A stretch of 64,000 nucleotides of DNA from Paramecium octaurelia. Lineage: Eukaryota > Ciliophora > Oligohymenophorea > Peniculida > Parameciidae. Within the stretch, counting starts at the first letter, position 1. Every line of letters starts with the position of its first letter. The DNA lies in assembly GCA_905182995.1 (NCBI GenBank), contig CAJJDP010000158.1, positions 1 to 64,000 on the forward strand, given 5' to 3'. Below are positions 26,132-37,782 of this stretch, in pieces. The position numbers were made by a program, and so were the translations under genes. The notes under the pieces were generated by a model. It did no database searches, was not told the DNA's origin, and saw nothing but the letters and a program-made list of their open reading frames with translations.

Positions 26132-26844
26132 TCAATAATACCTCCACCCGTATTAGAACTGCTAACAAGACCTCTAGTGTCCCAGGAGTTGAGATGGTGG
26201 GGAAACAAAGGAGGATCTTCTGCCATAGGCATTCTAATCGCTCTAGTAGTTTCGTCCAACAGCAGGTCCTTCTGGAATAATGGTGTCCGCCTTCTAGACA
26301 TTGTAATAGGGTGTGATGTCATGAGTTAAATTGCTTTTGACTTGGCCGAAGAGCTTCTCTTCGTATTTCAACAATTGCCTAATGAATCCTGGATTGGGAC
26401 ACACGAGTGGTCTCACACTTTTCAGGTAAATGAGCGCTTCTTGCAAAGTCCAATCCTGAGAATACATCAGATAGGCCAACACGATGGTGGCAGATCTGGA
26501 CTTCCCTGCCACACAGTGTACAAGCACGTTGTGATTCTCATCCATGTGTTTGCTGATAAATTTATTGGTCTTGTCGAAATATCCGGAGATATCGCACTGT
26601 GGACGATCATTAACTTGTAGGACCATTTGATCTGCATCTGAGTTAGCACGGAAATCTAAGGATTGAGTAGAGAGTGCTTACTTTGTTCTGTGGAGAAGGA
26701 TATTATGGCTTTGACATCGTAATTCTGGTAATATTAGAATGCTTGAGCATCTCCTATGTAGAGTTTGCTGTCGAAATCAAGAACGCAATTGATGAAGTTG
26801 CTTGGAGCTTGATGAGAGGGATAGGCAGGATAATAGTAATTCAT
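26132..26844 (-). CDS. dual-specificity protein phosphatase
   Basis: 228 residues, one intron (26656-26681). The DSP core is complete: YIGDAQAFQYYQNYDVKAII near residues 30-50, general-acid region ND...D, and the catalytic loop VHCVAGKSRSATIVLAYLM with Cys at about 102 and the Arg of HCxxGxxR. Then SVRPLVCPNPGFIRQLLKYE, the usual late helix. It is a small stand-alone DSP, like DUSP1/3/22-type enzymes without a kinase-interaction domain. The tail is Gln/Tyr-rich. Expected to remove phosphate from Tyr and Ser/Thr; substrate unknown. Confidence 0.92.
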
Positions 26845-26925
26845 TTTACAAACAGATTTTAATTAATGACTTTTTTTTTCCGTTAAAAATTTATAACAAA
26901 TATTTTCATAAGTATTTCATATCAT

Positions 26926-28373
26926 TCATTTTTTAAAGAACTTATAGCAAGCATAGGTCAATCCAATTCCCAGACCAACTCCCAAAATCTTTTTAATGAA
27001 TGAATTTGATTTAGGTTTTTCCTCCTGAAGAACTTGCTTGGAATTGAGTTCTATTGATTGTTCCAATGGTGTTTGACAAGGTGCAACAATCAATTGATCA
27101 TCAATGAACTTTCTAGTGCAGTAATATTCATTAATTTCACCTAAATAATTTAATTCATCCTATAAATTAATGTATTTTTGATTGCTTGAGGCTTAAGATG
27201 AAAATGAAGCCACTGAAATATAACTTTACTTCTTCTTTTTCGTTCTCTCGCAATTCAAACTCTTCTTCGATTAAAAGGGCACTTTCAACACGTGATTGTC
27301 GTCGTCACTGCTTTGTTCGTCCTCCTCATAGAACCCACAATCTGTGGCAATTCGCTTTTCACATCCATAATCCAATTTATCATCAGCCTCTGTCCTGATT
27401 CTGGCTTGTGGCAAGATATCATTGGCCTTGAACCTCATACTGCTCTAAAATCTTGGGGTGCTAAATGTGCGATCGCAAGTTACTAAATCGTCACTCTATT
27501 CCAATTTGAGAGGGAGACTGATTTTGATTGTGTTAGATTGTTCTCTTAGGTGGAGCAATTAGGTGACTAAGTTGAGAATCTCGTGTTCCTATTGCTCTTT
27601 GCCTGGGAGCTTGGTATTTTCGATTTTTTCGATAATAGATTTAATTATTTCTATTATATAAATGAATGTTGAATTACTGCTGTCGTCGACTTGGAGAGGG
27701 AGTGGATTTGATTGATTGGAGGATTTTGATTAAACTATCATTTGTCGGAGATCGGATATCAATTGGAGAAGCTTGATGATTTTCTTGGTGTTGTTTTGTG
27801 TGGACTAGTTGAGTTGATTGATGGTGAGAATATTTTGCTCATTTTATCTTTGCAACTTAAGAATATATATGAATTATGCTGTACTTTATCGCGAGTTTAT
27901 TTTAATTATTAATTGAGGGAAGATTCCCAATCTATTATTTTGTGGTTTTCATTGAATTCGGTTTTCACTGTTTCCAAGGTGTTTTCACATATATCCAGAC
28001 CCTCTGCCAATTCTAGGAGCTTCTACTATTTAGAATGAGACCGGTTCAATGATTATCTTTTCTCCAACTAATTTAATTCATTTTGTTTATTGTCAATTTC
28101 TTCAATGATGTGTTCTTTTGACTATTACAATTGTATCGATTGAGCGTGATAGTTAAGTATCCTCTACTGGGACTGATCAATCTTGGTTTACAAATCTAAC
28201 TGCTTAATCTTGCTTTAATTAAGTTTAGTTTAGAGCATTTCTTTACGAGTCGAGTACTATTGGAAGAATTCCTTGGAAAGTGTTGCGAGATCATCGTTTA
28301 TAGGTCTGAATGAGGCGTAATAGTTCAGATAGTCGAGAATTTGTTGAGTTGGCAAACTTGAGCTACTATTCAT
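26926..28373 (-). CDS. coiled-coil protein with C-terminal membrane anchor
   Basis: 472 residues, one 29-nt intron (27856-27884). The N-terminal two thirds is a long coiled coil rich in Gln, Lys, Glu and Leu (SKEHIIEEIDNKQNEL, ELAEGLDICENTLETVKTEF). An acidic stretch (YEEDEQSSDDDN) and a Lys-rich patch follow. The last 25 residues form one membrane-spanning segment with basic flanks (IKKILGVGLGIGLTYACYKFFKK), so it looks tail-anchored. Family not recognised; tethering of vesicle or organelle surfaces is a guess. Its start codon lies 33 nt from the divergent start of the next gene. Confidence 0.75.
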
Positions 28374-28406
28374 TTATAATAAATTAATTTTTATTCGTTT
28401 TTATTA

Positions 28407-30740
28407 ATGGGTTGGTTAGGATCTCTGGTAGTGATAATTTTGACTTCCATCGTGGGGATAGTTTGGTACTTTGTGCATCTGATAGCACAAGTAAGAAATG
28501 GCAGAATTATTATTAGGGTTTTACAGTGCAATATAAAGATGAATAAGACTTTGTAAGTGATCAACTTAGAGGACTCCTCGGAGTCGATGATATTTAGCCT
28601 ACTTCCTATAGGCCAACAGTAGAACCATAATATTTATCAGGAATTGTGGATTTAATAGAAACATCAATAAGTGGATTGTGGTTAGCACAATTTTTGTACA
28701 TGGTTCTACTCTTATTTCTATTTTTTTTGGTTGTGGACATCTGGTTCATAGAATACCCCTTCTCCTTTATCTTCAATGCAATTATTGGTGCTACGATTGT
28801 GATGCTATTTGCATACTATGTCACTGCAACTAATAGTAAATCCTTGACAAGAGCACTGATACAAGTAAATATTCTTAACCTAATTTATAAAAGTCACAAT
28901 TTTCAAAGGAAGAGAGTTTTGGATACATGTATTAATGCGGTTTTGCAATCGTGAGTTTATTGTTCAGTTTACTATTTGGGATGTACGTCTTAATGTATTA
29001 CTTCAACGTGGCTGTGTGGGGAGGCGACATGAAGAAAGATGAATACGAGAAGGTGTCAATATTGATGATTGGATTCTTGATGGGAATGATACTCGGAGGA
29101 TTCATATATAGAGAAGGCATCTCGATGATGTGTAGATCTATGAAGACTGCTTCGTTTGGCTTGATAAGGGCTGACCTAAATTTGAGTGTTGGCAACAACA
29201 ACATCTCATAACTCACTAGATTGGCATACATGGTATCTTAATAAGCAGGAAATGCAGTTGTCAACTTCTTAGACACAGGATTTGTACTGGTGTTCTTATG
29301 TTGTGCTGTTTCATAAATCGTTATCAATAGTCCTGAAGTATTGGATAGCAAAAACAGGAGTGCTTTTGCTTTGGGACCCATCTATTTGGTTTGCATTGGA
29401 TATTTGGGATCTATTGTGTGTTACTTTTTAAAAACAATGTGTGCAGACCAAGAGACTGGGTCATTTGCTGCACTTAATGTAAGGTGGTAAGTCATTATAG
29501 CTGCCTTGATTTCATTCATCATTCATGTCTCATTCCCATTTTCATTTCTAATTGACAAGTTCACTCTCAAAGGCGACAATACTAAGGATATAGATTTTGA
29601 AGGCAAATCAAATATGCATGCTTGTTGGTGTTATCTGTTGGGATTGATTTTTAATGTACTTCATATCAGTTTGTTTGAATGGTATACATCTCACGGATGC
29701 CCCAATGTCAGAAATATGGTAAATTATTATGATCAAATAGGGATTAGCAACAAGTGATCGTATATTGCCAATGAATTTGATCTACTCAAATTATTTGGGA
29801 GATTTATTTTCTGCTATTCCAACCATCCTCATGTTCCTATTGATCTCTATAGTCTATTCAATTGAAGGTTTTGCTGGATTGCTATTTGCAGCATCCGGTT
29901 ACATCTCTTTATTTATTATCTATGGAGTCATATTCTTCATTGGTTGCAACTCCTCTGATTCGTATAAATTAACATGTTTTGCTCACTTTATATCAGATGT
30001 GTAAGGCAAAATCTTTTAGATCTATTGGGAAGCCAAAAATTACATGGTCTTCCTCAAAGCCACCAATGCAGGTGCAGCCTTCCTTGTATCCATCGGAATC
30101 ATTGGGGCTCAACTCTATTAATATCCCACTGCTTTGACTTCATTGTTTGTAAAAAACGAAGGATTTTTGGGATTGTTCATTGGTTTCAGTATTATGTTTG
30201 TATGTAGAGGCATCAACATTTGGGGAATTATTAATGTTGCAAAAAGCTATGTAATTGATAAATTAATGAATAGTTCATTTTCTAACCCTCTAATGAAGCA
30301 GAAGGAAAGCTCAATTACTTGAAAGACATAAGAATTATTGAATTTACTAAATTCAAATATACTCACAGTATGTTGTATGTTGCTTATAATATATTGTTTG
30401 TCACAATAATGATTTTGATGTTTGGATCGATTTTGGGCCATGCTGGAAGTGTGGCCATTATGATCGGAGCTTGTATTGCTACATTCCTCATTTAATATAC
30501 TGGCTTGATAAAGGGAACCACCTTGGAAAACTCAAGAGTGTATAATGAAAGTAAGATTTTGAATTGAGATTTGTAGTATAGGACAATAGAAAGGATCATC
30601 ACTATTTGATGTACGTATCTGGAGACACATATGCTTGTGCCACTGAGGAAAGCAATGCTTGTCCGTTGATTCCCTATCTGATTTATGTTTTCTGTTTACT
30701 AATTTCATGTCAAAAACATTTTGCAAAGGCAGAAAAATGA
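28407..30740 (+). CDS. membrane pyrophosphatase (H+-PPase)-like protein with lost catalytic motifs
   Basis: 735 residues, close to the usual 700-770 of the family; introns at 28491-28516, 28865-28893, 29719-29740, 30251-30273 and 30551-30576. It has about 14-16 membrane spans. The order of family landmarks is recognisable: GMILGGFIYREGISMMCRS for the GGGIYTKAADVGAD block, LTRLAYMVSQQAGNAVVNF for the DNVGDNVGD block, SLFEWYTSHGCPNVRN for EYYTS..PV, KATNAGAAFLVSIGIIGA for GKGFAIGSAAL, LENSRVYNEI for WDNAKKYIE, and SGDTYACATEESNACPLIPY for GDTIGDPLKDTSGPSLN. Nearly all Mg/PPi-binding Asp and Lys residues are replaced. I infer a non-hydrolysing homologue, perhaps a channel, sensor or partner of the true pump. 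Alternative: an unrelated polytopic transporter. Confidence 0.65.
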
Positions 30741-30897
30741 AGTGATATACGATATATCAATATATCAATATATACAATAATAATGAGTTATCTATCATAA
30801 TTTCTTATCAGTAGTTAATTCTACACATTAATATAAATCAAATAAATATCAAAAAATAATAGCTCACATGAGCTGTATTGGATAGGCACAACAATAA

Positions 30898-31167
30898 ATG
30901 AGTGAGAAACTCATCAAAACTGATGGCGACGATTCAGATACTCCAGTCCCTGAATCTGACAAAGACGATCTCGGATAAATATTGAACACTGAAGAAAGTA
31001 AGGGTAAACCCATAAAAACCCTTAGATTCAGTTTGCAAAATCAAGTATGGATTTTTGATAGATCCTCAAAAAGGCAATAATCCTTCAAATCACCCTCTCC
31101 ACTAGCTAGAAATTCTTCACAATCGATACTCAAAAATAAAAGCAAACCATAAGCAACTAAATAATGA
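30898..31167 (+). CDS. small acidic/Ser-rich unknown protein
   Basis: 89 residues (MSEKLIKTDGDDSDTPVPES ... LRFSLQNQVWIFDRSSKRQQ). An in-frame ATG ten codons earlier (30868) is an alternative start. Composition is coding-like, with higher G+C than the flanks. The N-terminus is acidic and the C-terminus basic with SP sites (SFKSPSPLARNSS), which could be phosphorylated. No domain recognised. It lies 157 nt downstream of the pyrophosphatase-like gene on the same strand. Confidence 0.55.
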
Positions 31168-31283
31168 AATATATATTTAAATTAATTCATGCACAATTAT
31201 CACAAAATCAACAATGCTAAGTTATCGTGCTATCTCACTATTCTTCAGAATATTAACTGATTATATTCCAAAATATTATGAAC

Positions 31284-31475
31284 TCACTCTTCAATCAAAA
31301 CATCCTAGATAATTCCCCATTTGTTTCCTACGCCACACCAGGTTCTTTCTGCACAGCTGAAGTAACTAAACTCATTCTCCTTCTTAAAAGTTAAGGGAAA
31401 AATTAAATATACATCCAAAGTAAAACCTTCTTTTTTTTCGATGCTGAACTACCACTGAATTCTCAACCTTTGCAT
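31284..31475 (-). CDS. possible 53-residue protein
   Basis: Two short exons joined by a 30-nt intron (31383-31412) give a closed frame: MQRLRIQWQFSIEKKEGFTL, then KENEFSYFSCAERTWCGVGN and a final IQDVLIEE. Amino-acid composition is unlike the AT-rich background and includes two Trp and two Cys. Nothing similar recognised. It could also be an exon remnant. Confidence 0.4.
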
Positions 31476-32343
31476 GACCTCAAGGCTTACTTATATTATC
31501 TATTTTTGGAGTGACATTTAATAACCAAATAATAATTAATTTCAGTTCTCCCATTTTTTTGTTATTAATATTTAGCTAAATGAGTAACTAAATTTACTAA
31601 GGAGGCAAACAGCACACTCAATCACTGTAACTAGAGTATCAACCATTGAAATTGCTTTATTAAACATATCTTATGCATATTCCTACTCTATTGATTAAAA
31701 TAAAGTGTCAAATATATTATTTATTAATTTTACTATTGATTAAAATACAGAAGGAACTTATACTAAATTATCTTTTTAATAGTTTAGAAAAGTAGATTAA
31801 ACATAATTTAATATCAAATTCTCAAATTCATTTCAACTTAATTTACATTCCAATAATTCTTAAAAATTATTTTTCTTAATTTCGAAAATAATTTCCATAA
31901 TTCCACAGTGAAAATATATTTAGTTTCTACTGCACTAATACTTTGTATATTGGATATCCTTTAATATCGATTTATTTAAAATTAATTTATTACATAAAAC
32001 TATACTTTGGAATCAGAGACAACCTACAATAGAAATGTTACCTTAAAGAATATTAATAGATAAACCCACTAGAGAGTTGATTTGAATATCTCAATACTCA
32101 AAGTTACAAAATAAATTTATTACTGAAGTAGAAAATGTTACTGTTAGTTGACTCCCAAACTTAATTTCATTTTTTGAGAATGTTAAACTCTTAAACTATC
32201 TATTGCTAGATGTTAACTAACATAATTGTCTAAATTCACAAACTTACTCTCAGAACCAGCTCTCCTCTTTTCAACTCTTGTATCCAGAAAGACAGATGTT
32301 TCCAAGATAAAGAAAATGAATTATTATTAATAACAGATTAAAA
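31476..32343. other. AT-rich spacer
   Basis: No supportable gene between the small minus-strand gene and the 3' end of the first bZIP gene. Confidence 0.5.
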
Positions 32344-33931
32344 TCAATTACATTTTTTTACTTACTTTCGCTACAATAATTATTATTCGATTGACATTCC
32401 TGCTTACTCTTTTTTTTCTTTGTGCCTCTTAAATAAGGTTGATGCCTAAAACTCTGCTCGAAATTCATTCTAAACACTTGATGATCTTTATACCTTATGC
32501 AGTGTTAGCAAACATTATGCCAATATTTGAGGTTATAATTTTTCTTTCAATTATTCCCACAACAAATCTACCTTTCCTGCCTCGCTCTAAATTAATTTAA
32601 TCTCCTTTTTTATCTTCTTAAACGAACTATTGATAATTAAATTAAAGTTGTTACTCATCCATATTCTACTTTGCCACTCCTAATTTTTGTTTAATTTTTT
32701 CATTATTTCCAAAGTCATCAGTTTTTGTATCAATTTTCTTAAAGACATCTCTCAAATAATCAGTGTAATTTCTACAATTCATATCCACAATTACCTCGAA
32801 TTTTAAGAAAAGAAGTCTTTGTCATCTAATATACTAAATAAATATTTAGTCTGTAATGGTAAACACACATCTAAGATTGAATAGGAATATGATTTAGCAG
32901 CATCTATTCTCTCCTATTTATTAGATGATGTTCTATATTTCAATGCATCCAACAAGATTTCGATTTCTGTTGCATCCTTGCCTTAATTAATGCAATCTTC
33001 CAATCTCTCGAATAGTTTCTCTTACTATTCCAAGAATTACGAAAACTATCCATTACTATCTTATTTACCTTATCTTGCTATTTATTGTAATTTTCAATTG
33101 ATTTTGACAAATTATTACATTACTCTCTAAGTTTATCATTTTCATCCTATAACTCTTGAACTCTTGTCTCTAATAACTCAAAATATATTTTCTTTCTTGC
33201 TCTTGAATTTCTGGCTGATTCTCGATTCCTCACTTGTTTTAAACGACTAGGATCCATATTTCCATCATTAAGCGAATCTTGATTTTCAGATGAAGACTAA
33301 TCGCTATGTTCTAGATTAATTTAAAGCTGCTGTTCATTTTTCCTTTCCAATTTCTATTAACTCCTTCTAAAAAATGAATCAACATATTTTAATACGATTG
33401 TCTAGCTTTGGTTATGATCAACAAACGGCCGTTATTTTCATTTTTCACCAAATTCTGAATTTTATTAGTGTATGTGCTCTTTGTCTACCCCAGATTCAAA
33501 AGGATCTAGGATTACAATGAATCTTTTAAATTTTTTTATTCTTCTTTTGAATATTTTTCTATATTTGAACAAAAAAGTACTTGATCTCCTCCTTCTTCTG
33601 TTATTCTAACTTGCATCTAGTGAGTTATCCCCATCGCTTCCACTTCTAGGCTAGGCATCAATGGAGCTGTCATTCTTTATCCGAAGCCTATCCATCTTTA
33701 TTTCTTCAAATTGAATCTAATTGTGTTCTAAACTATTTAGCCCATTGTCAGCTTCCTCGAAAATTTAGATTTTTGGAAATTGTTATCTCTTTTATTGCTA
33801 ATTGTTCAAATAGGAATCTGGTATTCCAGAAAAATCAATTTAATTAGCATTCACATCGTACGATCTAAATAATATACCTAGTTGAATTACTCGTTGTAAT
33901 AATATTGCTCGCTAATTATAGGATCACACAT
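32344..33931 (-). CDS. bZIP transcription factor, copy 1
   Basis: About 480 residues, six short introns. The N-terminus is Asn/Gln-rich and acidic. A basic patch NNRRRR and YTNKIQNLVKNENNGR precede the bZIP at residues ~205-265: basic region RNRESARNSRARKK with the invariant Asn and Arg, then a heptad zipper (YFELLETRVQELQDENDKL). The C-terminus is a helical regulatory region (LFERLEDCINQGKDATEIE) ending KLQPQILAQCLLTLHKVQ. It should dimerise and bind DNA in the nucleus; target sites are unknown. The neighbour at 34028-35533 is a diverged tandem paralogue. The exact 3' end depends on one 28-nt intron. Confidence 0.85.
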
Positions 33932-34027
33932 AAATTATTAGTTTAAAAATATATAAATATATAAACCATTAATCAATTATTTTTTTTCACATATTATCTT
34001 AGATTTGCAGGCCGTTAACAGTTTGAA

Positions 34028-35533
34028 TCATTTTAGCTCTATAATCAAATTTTTTGAATTCTTTACTTATGAGTTTTGCTTGAAATATTTACAGTCGCTA
34101 AACAAATTGCTGCAATCTAAAACCGATCTGTGTTTATTCTATAACCATAAACCTACTCACTTACTTAATAAATTGTCAAAAGCATGGATCTCAGTTATAG
34201 TGGTTCCAAACTCTCGTAAATAACCTTCCAAATTGAATCTACCTTCAAAGCCTCATTAATTATTGTTCCTACTGAAGTGTAAAGATTATTTATACAACTG
34301 AATTTATCAAAATCAGTGATTACCTTGTGATATTTTTTTTGACACCATTAAGCTTCTCCTTGTGCTTTCTCATCTTTCTAAATTACTCCTTCTAGATGTC
34401 CATAAACTAAAATGTTTCTTTGGTCCATTCAAGAAAAGACCTAGTATAAAATTTTAAAAGATACCCCTAAAAGTCTGATAATAAGTCTTTATTTTCATCA
34501 GAACTATAAACAATATATCTCAATTCTATGGGTAATAAAATCTCCAATAGATTTTCTATATACTAACATCCAATTGTATTCTTTTCAGAATTTAATTAGC
34601 ATTCTTTAAGTTAGTCTAAAACTATTTTTGTTGTTTCAGAATCTTCCTCCTTTATTTAGCACACCTCTAATTACTCTATTAATTTTCTCTATGTTTCCAA
34701 TTTGAACTAATACTGAGGTTATATTTAAATTTGTACATCATCTTTACATTCTCTATACTTTTATATTTATTTAGCTTAATTTTAACAAAGCTCATTTAAC
34801 CTATCAATTTCATCTTACAGGTCCTTCACTTTGTTTTCCAACAACTCAAAATAAAGCCGCTTTCTAGCCCTCGAATTTCGAGCAGCCACTCTATTCCTTG
34901 CTAATCTGTCTTCTGACATTTCACCCCCTGATTGTAAGAAACTCTTTTGTTCAGATTAATCTGAAGTTTCGATAAGTTATTGCGATGATTTTTTTTTAAC
35001 CTTCTATTAACTCTTCCTAACATATTATGAATTCTTAATTTTACGAAACTCTATTAGATCTTGGGTTTGTTGATATCTTTTTGTCAACTAATTAACTGAT
35101 TTTGTTTGTGTATAGACTTTTAGCATAGTGTACATTAAAAAGTTCCTAGTTACTTTCAACAATTTTGTTGCTTAGCTATTGTCTAGTTCTGGGTCTTTTC
35201 AGATATTACATGTTCTAAGAATTGTTATCATCAGTGTGGCTCCAAGAAGTTGCCCTTCCATCACTGTGACCAGAATGGATTCGCAGTTTTTCAAGTCCTA
35301 AATCATTTATGACTTCTTCCCCATTTTCAAAAGGTTAATCTGATTGTGGTAAATCCGAGCCAGAATCCTCATATACTCGAATCATAGGGATATCCTTTAA
35401 ATTTGCATGAGAAGATTAAAAATACTTCTCCACATCTCCCATAAACTCATTTTCTTAGTTATCTATCTCATAATGAGAAGTAAGAACCTGAAATATGCAG
35501 CTTTTCTGCTTCCAACTCAACATGTTGATCCAT
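34028..35533 (-). CDS. bZIP transcription factor, copy 2
   Basis: About 459 residues; introns include 34 nt near the start, 34961-35000 (40 nt) and two of 26 nt near the end. The order matches copy 1: LGLEKLRIHSGHSDGRATSW, a basic Arg-rich stretch, SLYTNKISQLVDKK, then the bZIP from ~183 (ARNRVAARNSRARKR and zipper YFELLENKVKDLQDEIDRL), and a longer C-terminal helical region (FLEWTKETFQFMDIQKEQF, ESLEPLQLRSMLLTIYQ). A second ending (stop at 34045) is possible if the last intron is not used; the version given here resembles copy 1 better. Same strand as copy 1, 96 nt upstream of it, so a tandem duplication. Confidence 0.85.
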
Positions 35534-36222
35534 AATATTATTAATAATATATAATCTTAATTTCTAATTTTTGGCAACATTTAATATAAATCAAATAAAT
35601 TCAATCTGTATTTACATTATATTTCACTTTTTATGAGTAAACTTTACTTCTATTTATACATTTTTAGAATGTAGTTGATTCAATTATTTTGCAGAAATTC
35701 ATCCTGTGTGATTGTTATTCAATCTAATGAAGCTTATGATCAAGTTGTACTAGGTTTAATTTATACTTTGATAGTTTTGGCTTCATTATTCAGTTCCAAG
35801 TTAAATTAAAGAAGGATAAACACTAATAATGAAACACCCTTAAAGATTTAGGTTTAATCGTTTTGCTAATTTTAATAAAATCAAATTCAAATCCATTTAC
35901 AAATTGATAAAATGATATAAATGCAATAAAATAAAATAGAAAATTCCTATTAGACATGAAAGTATACTTAGATCCTTAAGTAATAAACAATCGTACTTAG
36001 CCTATTTTAGATACGAGGAATCACCAATAATACTTCTAATATATTAGGCAACAGTATTAACTAATATAATAATAGATATCCCTTGGGGAATCTAATCAAG
36101 GTCACAGGTGAACTTTAGTTGTTTTTTAAAGCACACACGAGGTGATCAATTGAAAAATCTTTATGACATAAAAATTATATTTTTGAGAATACTGATTTAA
36201 TGTTATTATTAATTAAATTATA
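35534..36222. other. divergent intergenic spacer
   Basis: 689 bases between the divergent start codons of the second bZIP gene and the PUB-domain gene. AT-rich, no ORF; it must hold both promoters. No motif recognised. Confidence 0.5.
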
Positions 36223-37650
36223 ATGGGAATGTGTTAAGCAACTAAAAGGAACAATTTTCAATAAACTAAGAAATTAGACATCACTTAAAATGCAAACCTA
36301 GTTATTTTGGATTAATATCCTATGCCGAAGCCCAAGTTGGGCATAGGATTACCATTTATGATAAAATATTTTGAGCAGGTTAAAATCATTGAAGTAACTG
36401 AATCAATGGCGTATAATTTTATTGTTAGATTGGGCGTCAATTAACAAAAATAAGTTTCAAAAGAATAGGATTATTAGTGTATTTACTTATACTCTGAAAA
36501 AGCAAAAATTGACATATTTGAATGTGGATTCACTCCAATTGATATTAGCAGACCTGATATAATAATTGAAGATAAAAAGCAATACAAATTTTTATTTGAT
36601 TTTAAAAATCTCTGGGTTTTTAGAGACAATCAAGAGGAAATAGAATAAGTGTTAAATATTTTCAAGGAGATTAATGTGAAGGTCAAATAAATATATCTCT
36701 TCACTAAACCCCTGAATACTTTTATTGAACATTATTAGATGCTTGGTGAGATCAGCATCCTAAATAGTTACTATCCGTTATTGTTATTTGATTACAAGGA
36801 TGTTTAAGATGCAACAAAACGAGGGGATGATACTTTTAGAATCTACTTACATAGTGAGGAGGCATTTGAATTACTAATATAAAAGAACCAAATCAATCTC
36901 TATAATAGAAATCTACAAATTAGAAATCTCATTTTCCTTTATCAAGCAGGGAATTTTAGTGAAAAATTAGGATAGAATTAATACAAAGTATCATGTTATA
37001 ATTTAATATAATAACCATCTGGATAAATAAATCAGTAAAAATTAGTGAAGGAGCTGATACCATAATTGCAAAATTTGCAATAAATGGGCAGCAATATTGT
37101 TTTAATATCTTCGAGTAAAGAATCATAAGGTATGAAAGCCGCTAGGTTGGCGATTGAATAATATTTGGCAAGAGGATTATTAATATATCCTGAAGACATA
37201 TAAAAATATAATGAATAATTAAGATCACTTTAAGTTACACCTGAATAATTAATTTAGTAATAATAGTAGCAAGAAAACAATAGATTAAATTAATAGCAAT
37301 AAGAAATATAACTGAGTAGAGAATAAGAAATCATCAATCTCTATGATAGTTGGTTGAAAAAGATTAAAGCTCAATAATTATTATTGAGCTCCCATAATCT
37401 ATTGATAAAATTAATCACAAACATAGTATAATACCCGAATGACGAGAAGTTCAGAACAATTTAAAAATCGAATAAGACCTTGAATCTCAATATTTTATAA
37501 TATGATGAAGGAAGATAGATTTTATAATTAATTGGATTTAGAGAAGGAGAAACTGATTACAAAAACATATTTGAAATAGGCTAATTAAAAATGGCGAGAG
37601 CAGATATAGATATTGCATGGAAAAAGCAACTTGAAAAATCTTTAACATGA
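36223..37650 (+). CDS. PUB-domain protein
   Basis: 475 residues in one exon. The N-terminus MGMCQ has Gly2 and Cys4 and might be myristoylated and palmitoylated. Residues ~40-300 form a mixed alpha/beta region that I do not recognise (SRPDIIIEDKKQYKFLFDF, QMLGEISILNSYYPLLLFDY). A Gln-rich coiled region (~330-380) follows. The last ~90 residues match a PUB (PUG) domain: LLIKLITNIVQYPNDEKFRT, SNKTLNLNILQYDEGRQIL, GFREGETDY. PUB domains of PNGase, UBXN6 and HOIP bind the p97/VCP tail or the deubiquitinase OTULIN. The next gene downstream on the same strand is an OTU deubiquitinase. Confidence 0.75.
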
Positions 37651-37782
37651 ACTAATCAATATAAATCGAGATTTATATTATAATGTTATTAATATATAAT
37701 ATGAACTTTATGTTAATAAAATCACTTAATTTGAAAATAGTTAATTAAATTTATATTTCTATTAAAAAAATTTTTAACTTAT

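Noticed and set aside
28407-30740. Choline transporter-like (SLC44) assignment
   Set aside because: The span number fits loosely, but SLC44 signatures are absent and the ordered pyrophosphatase landmarks fit better.
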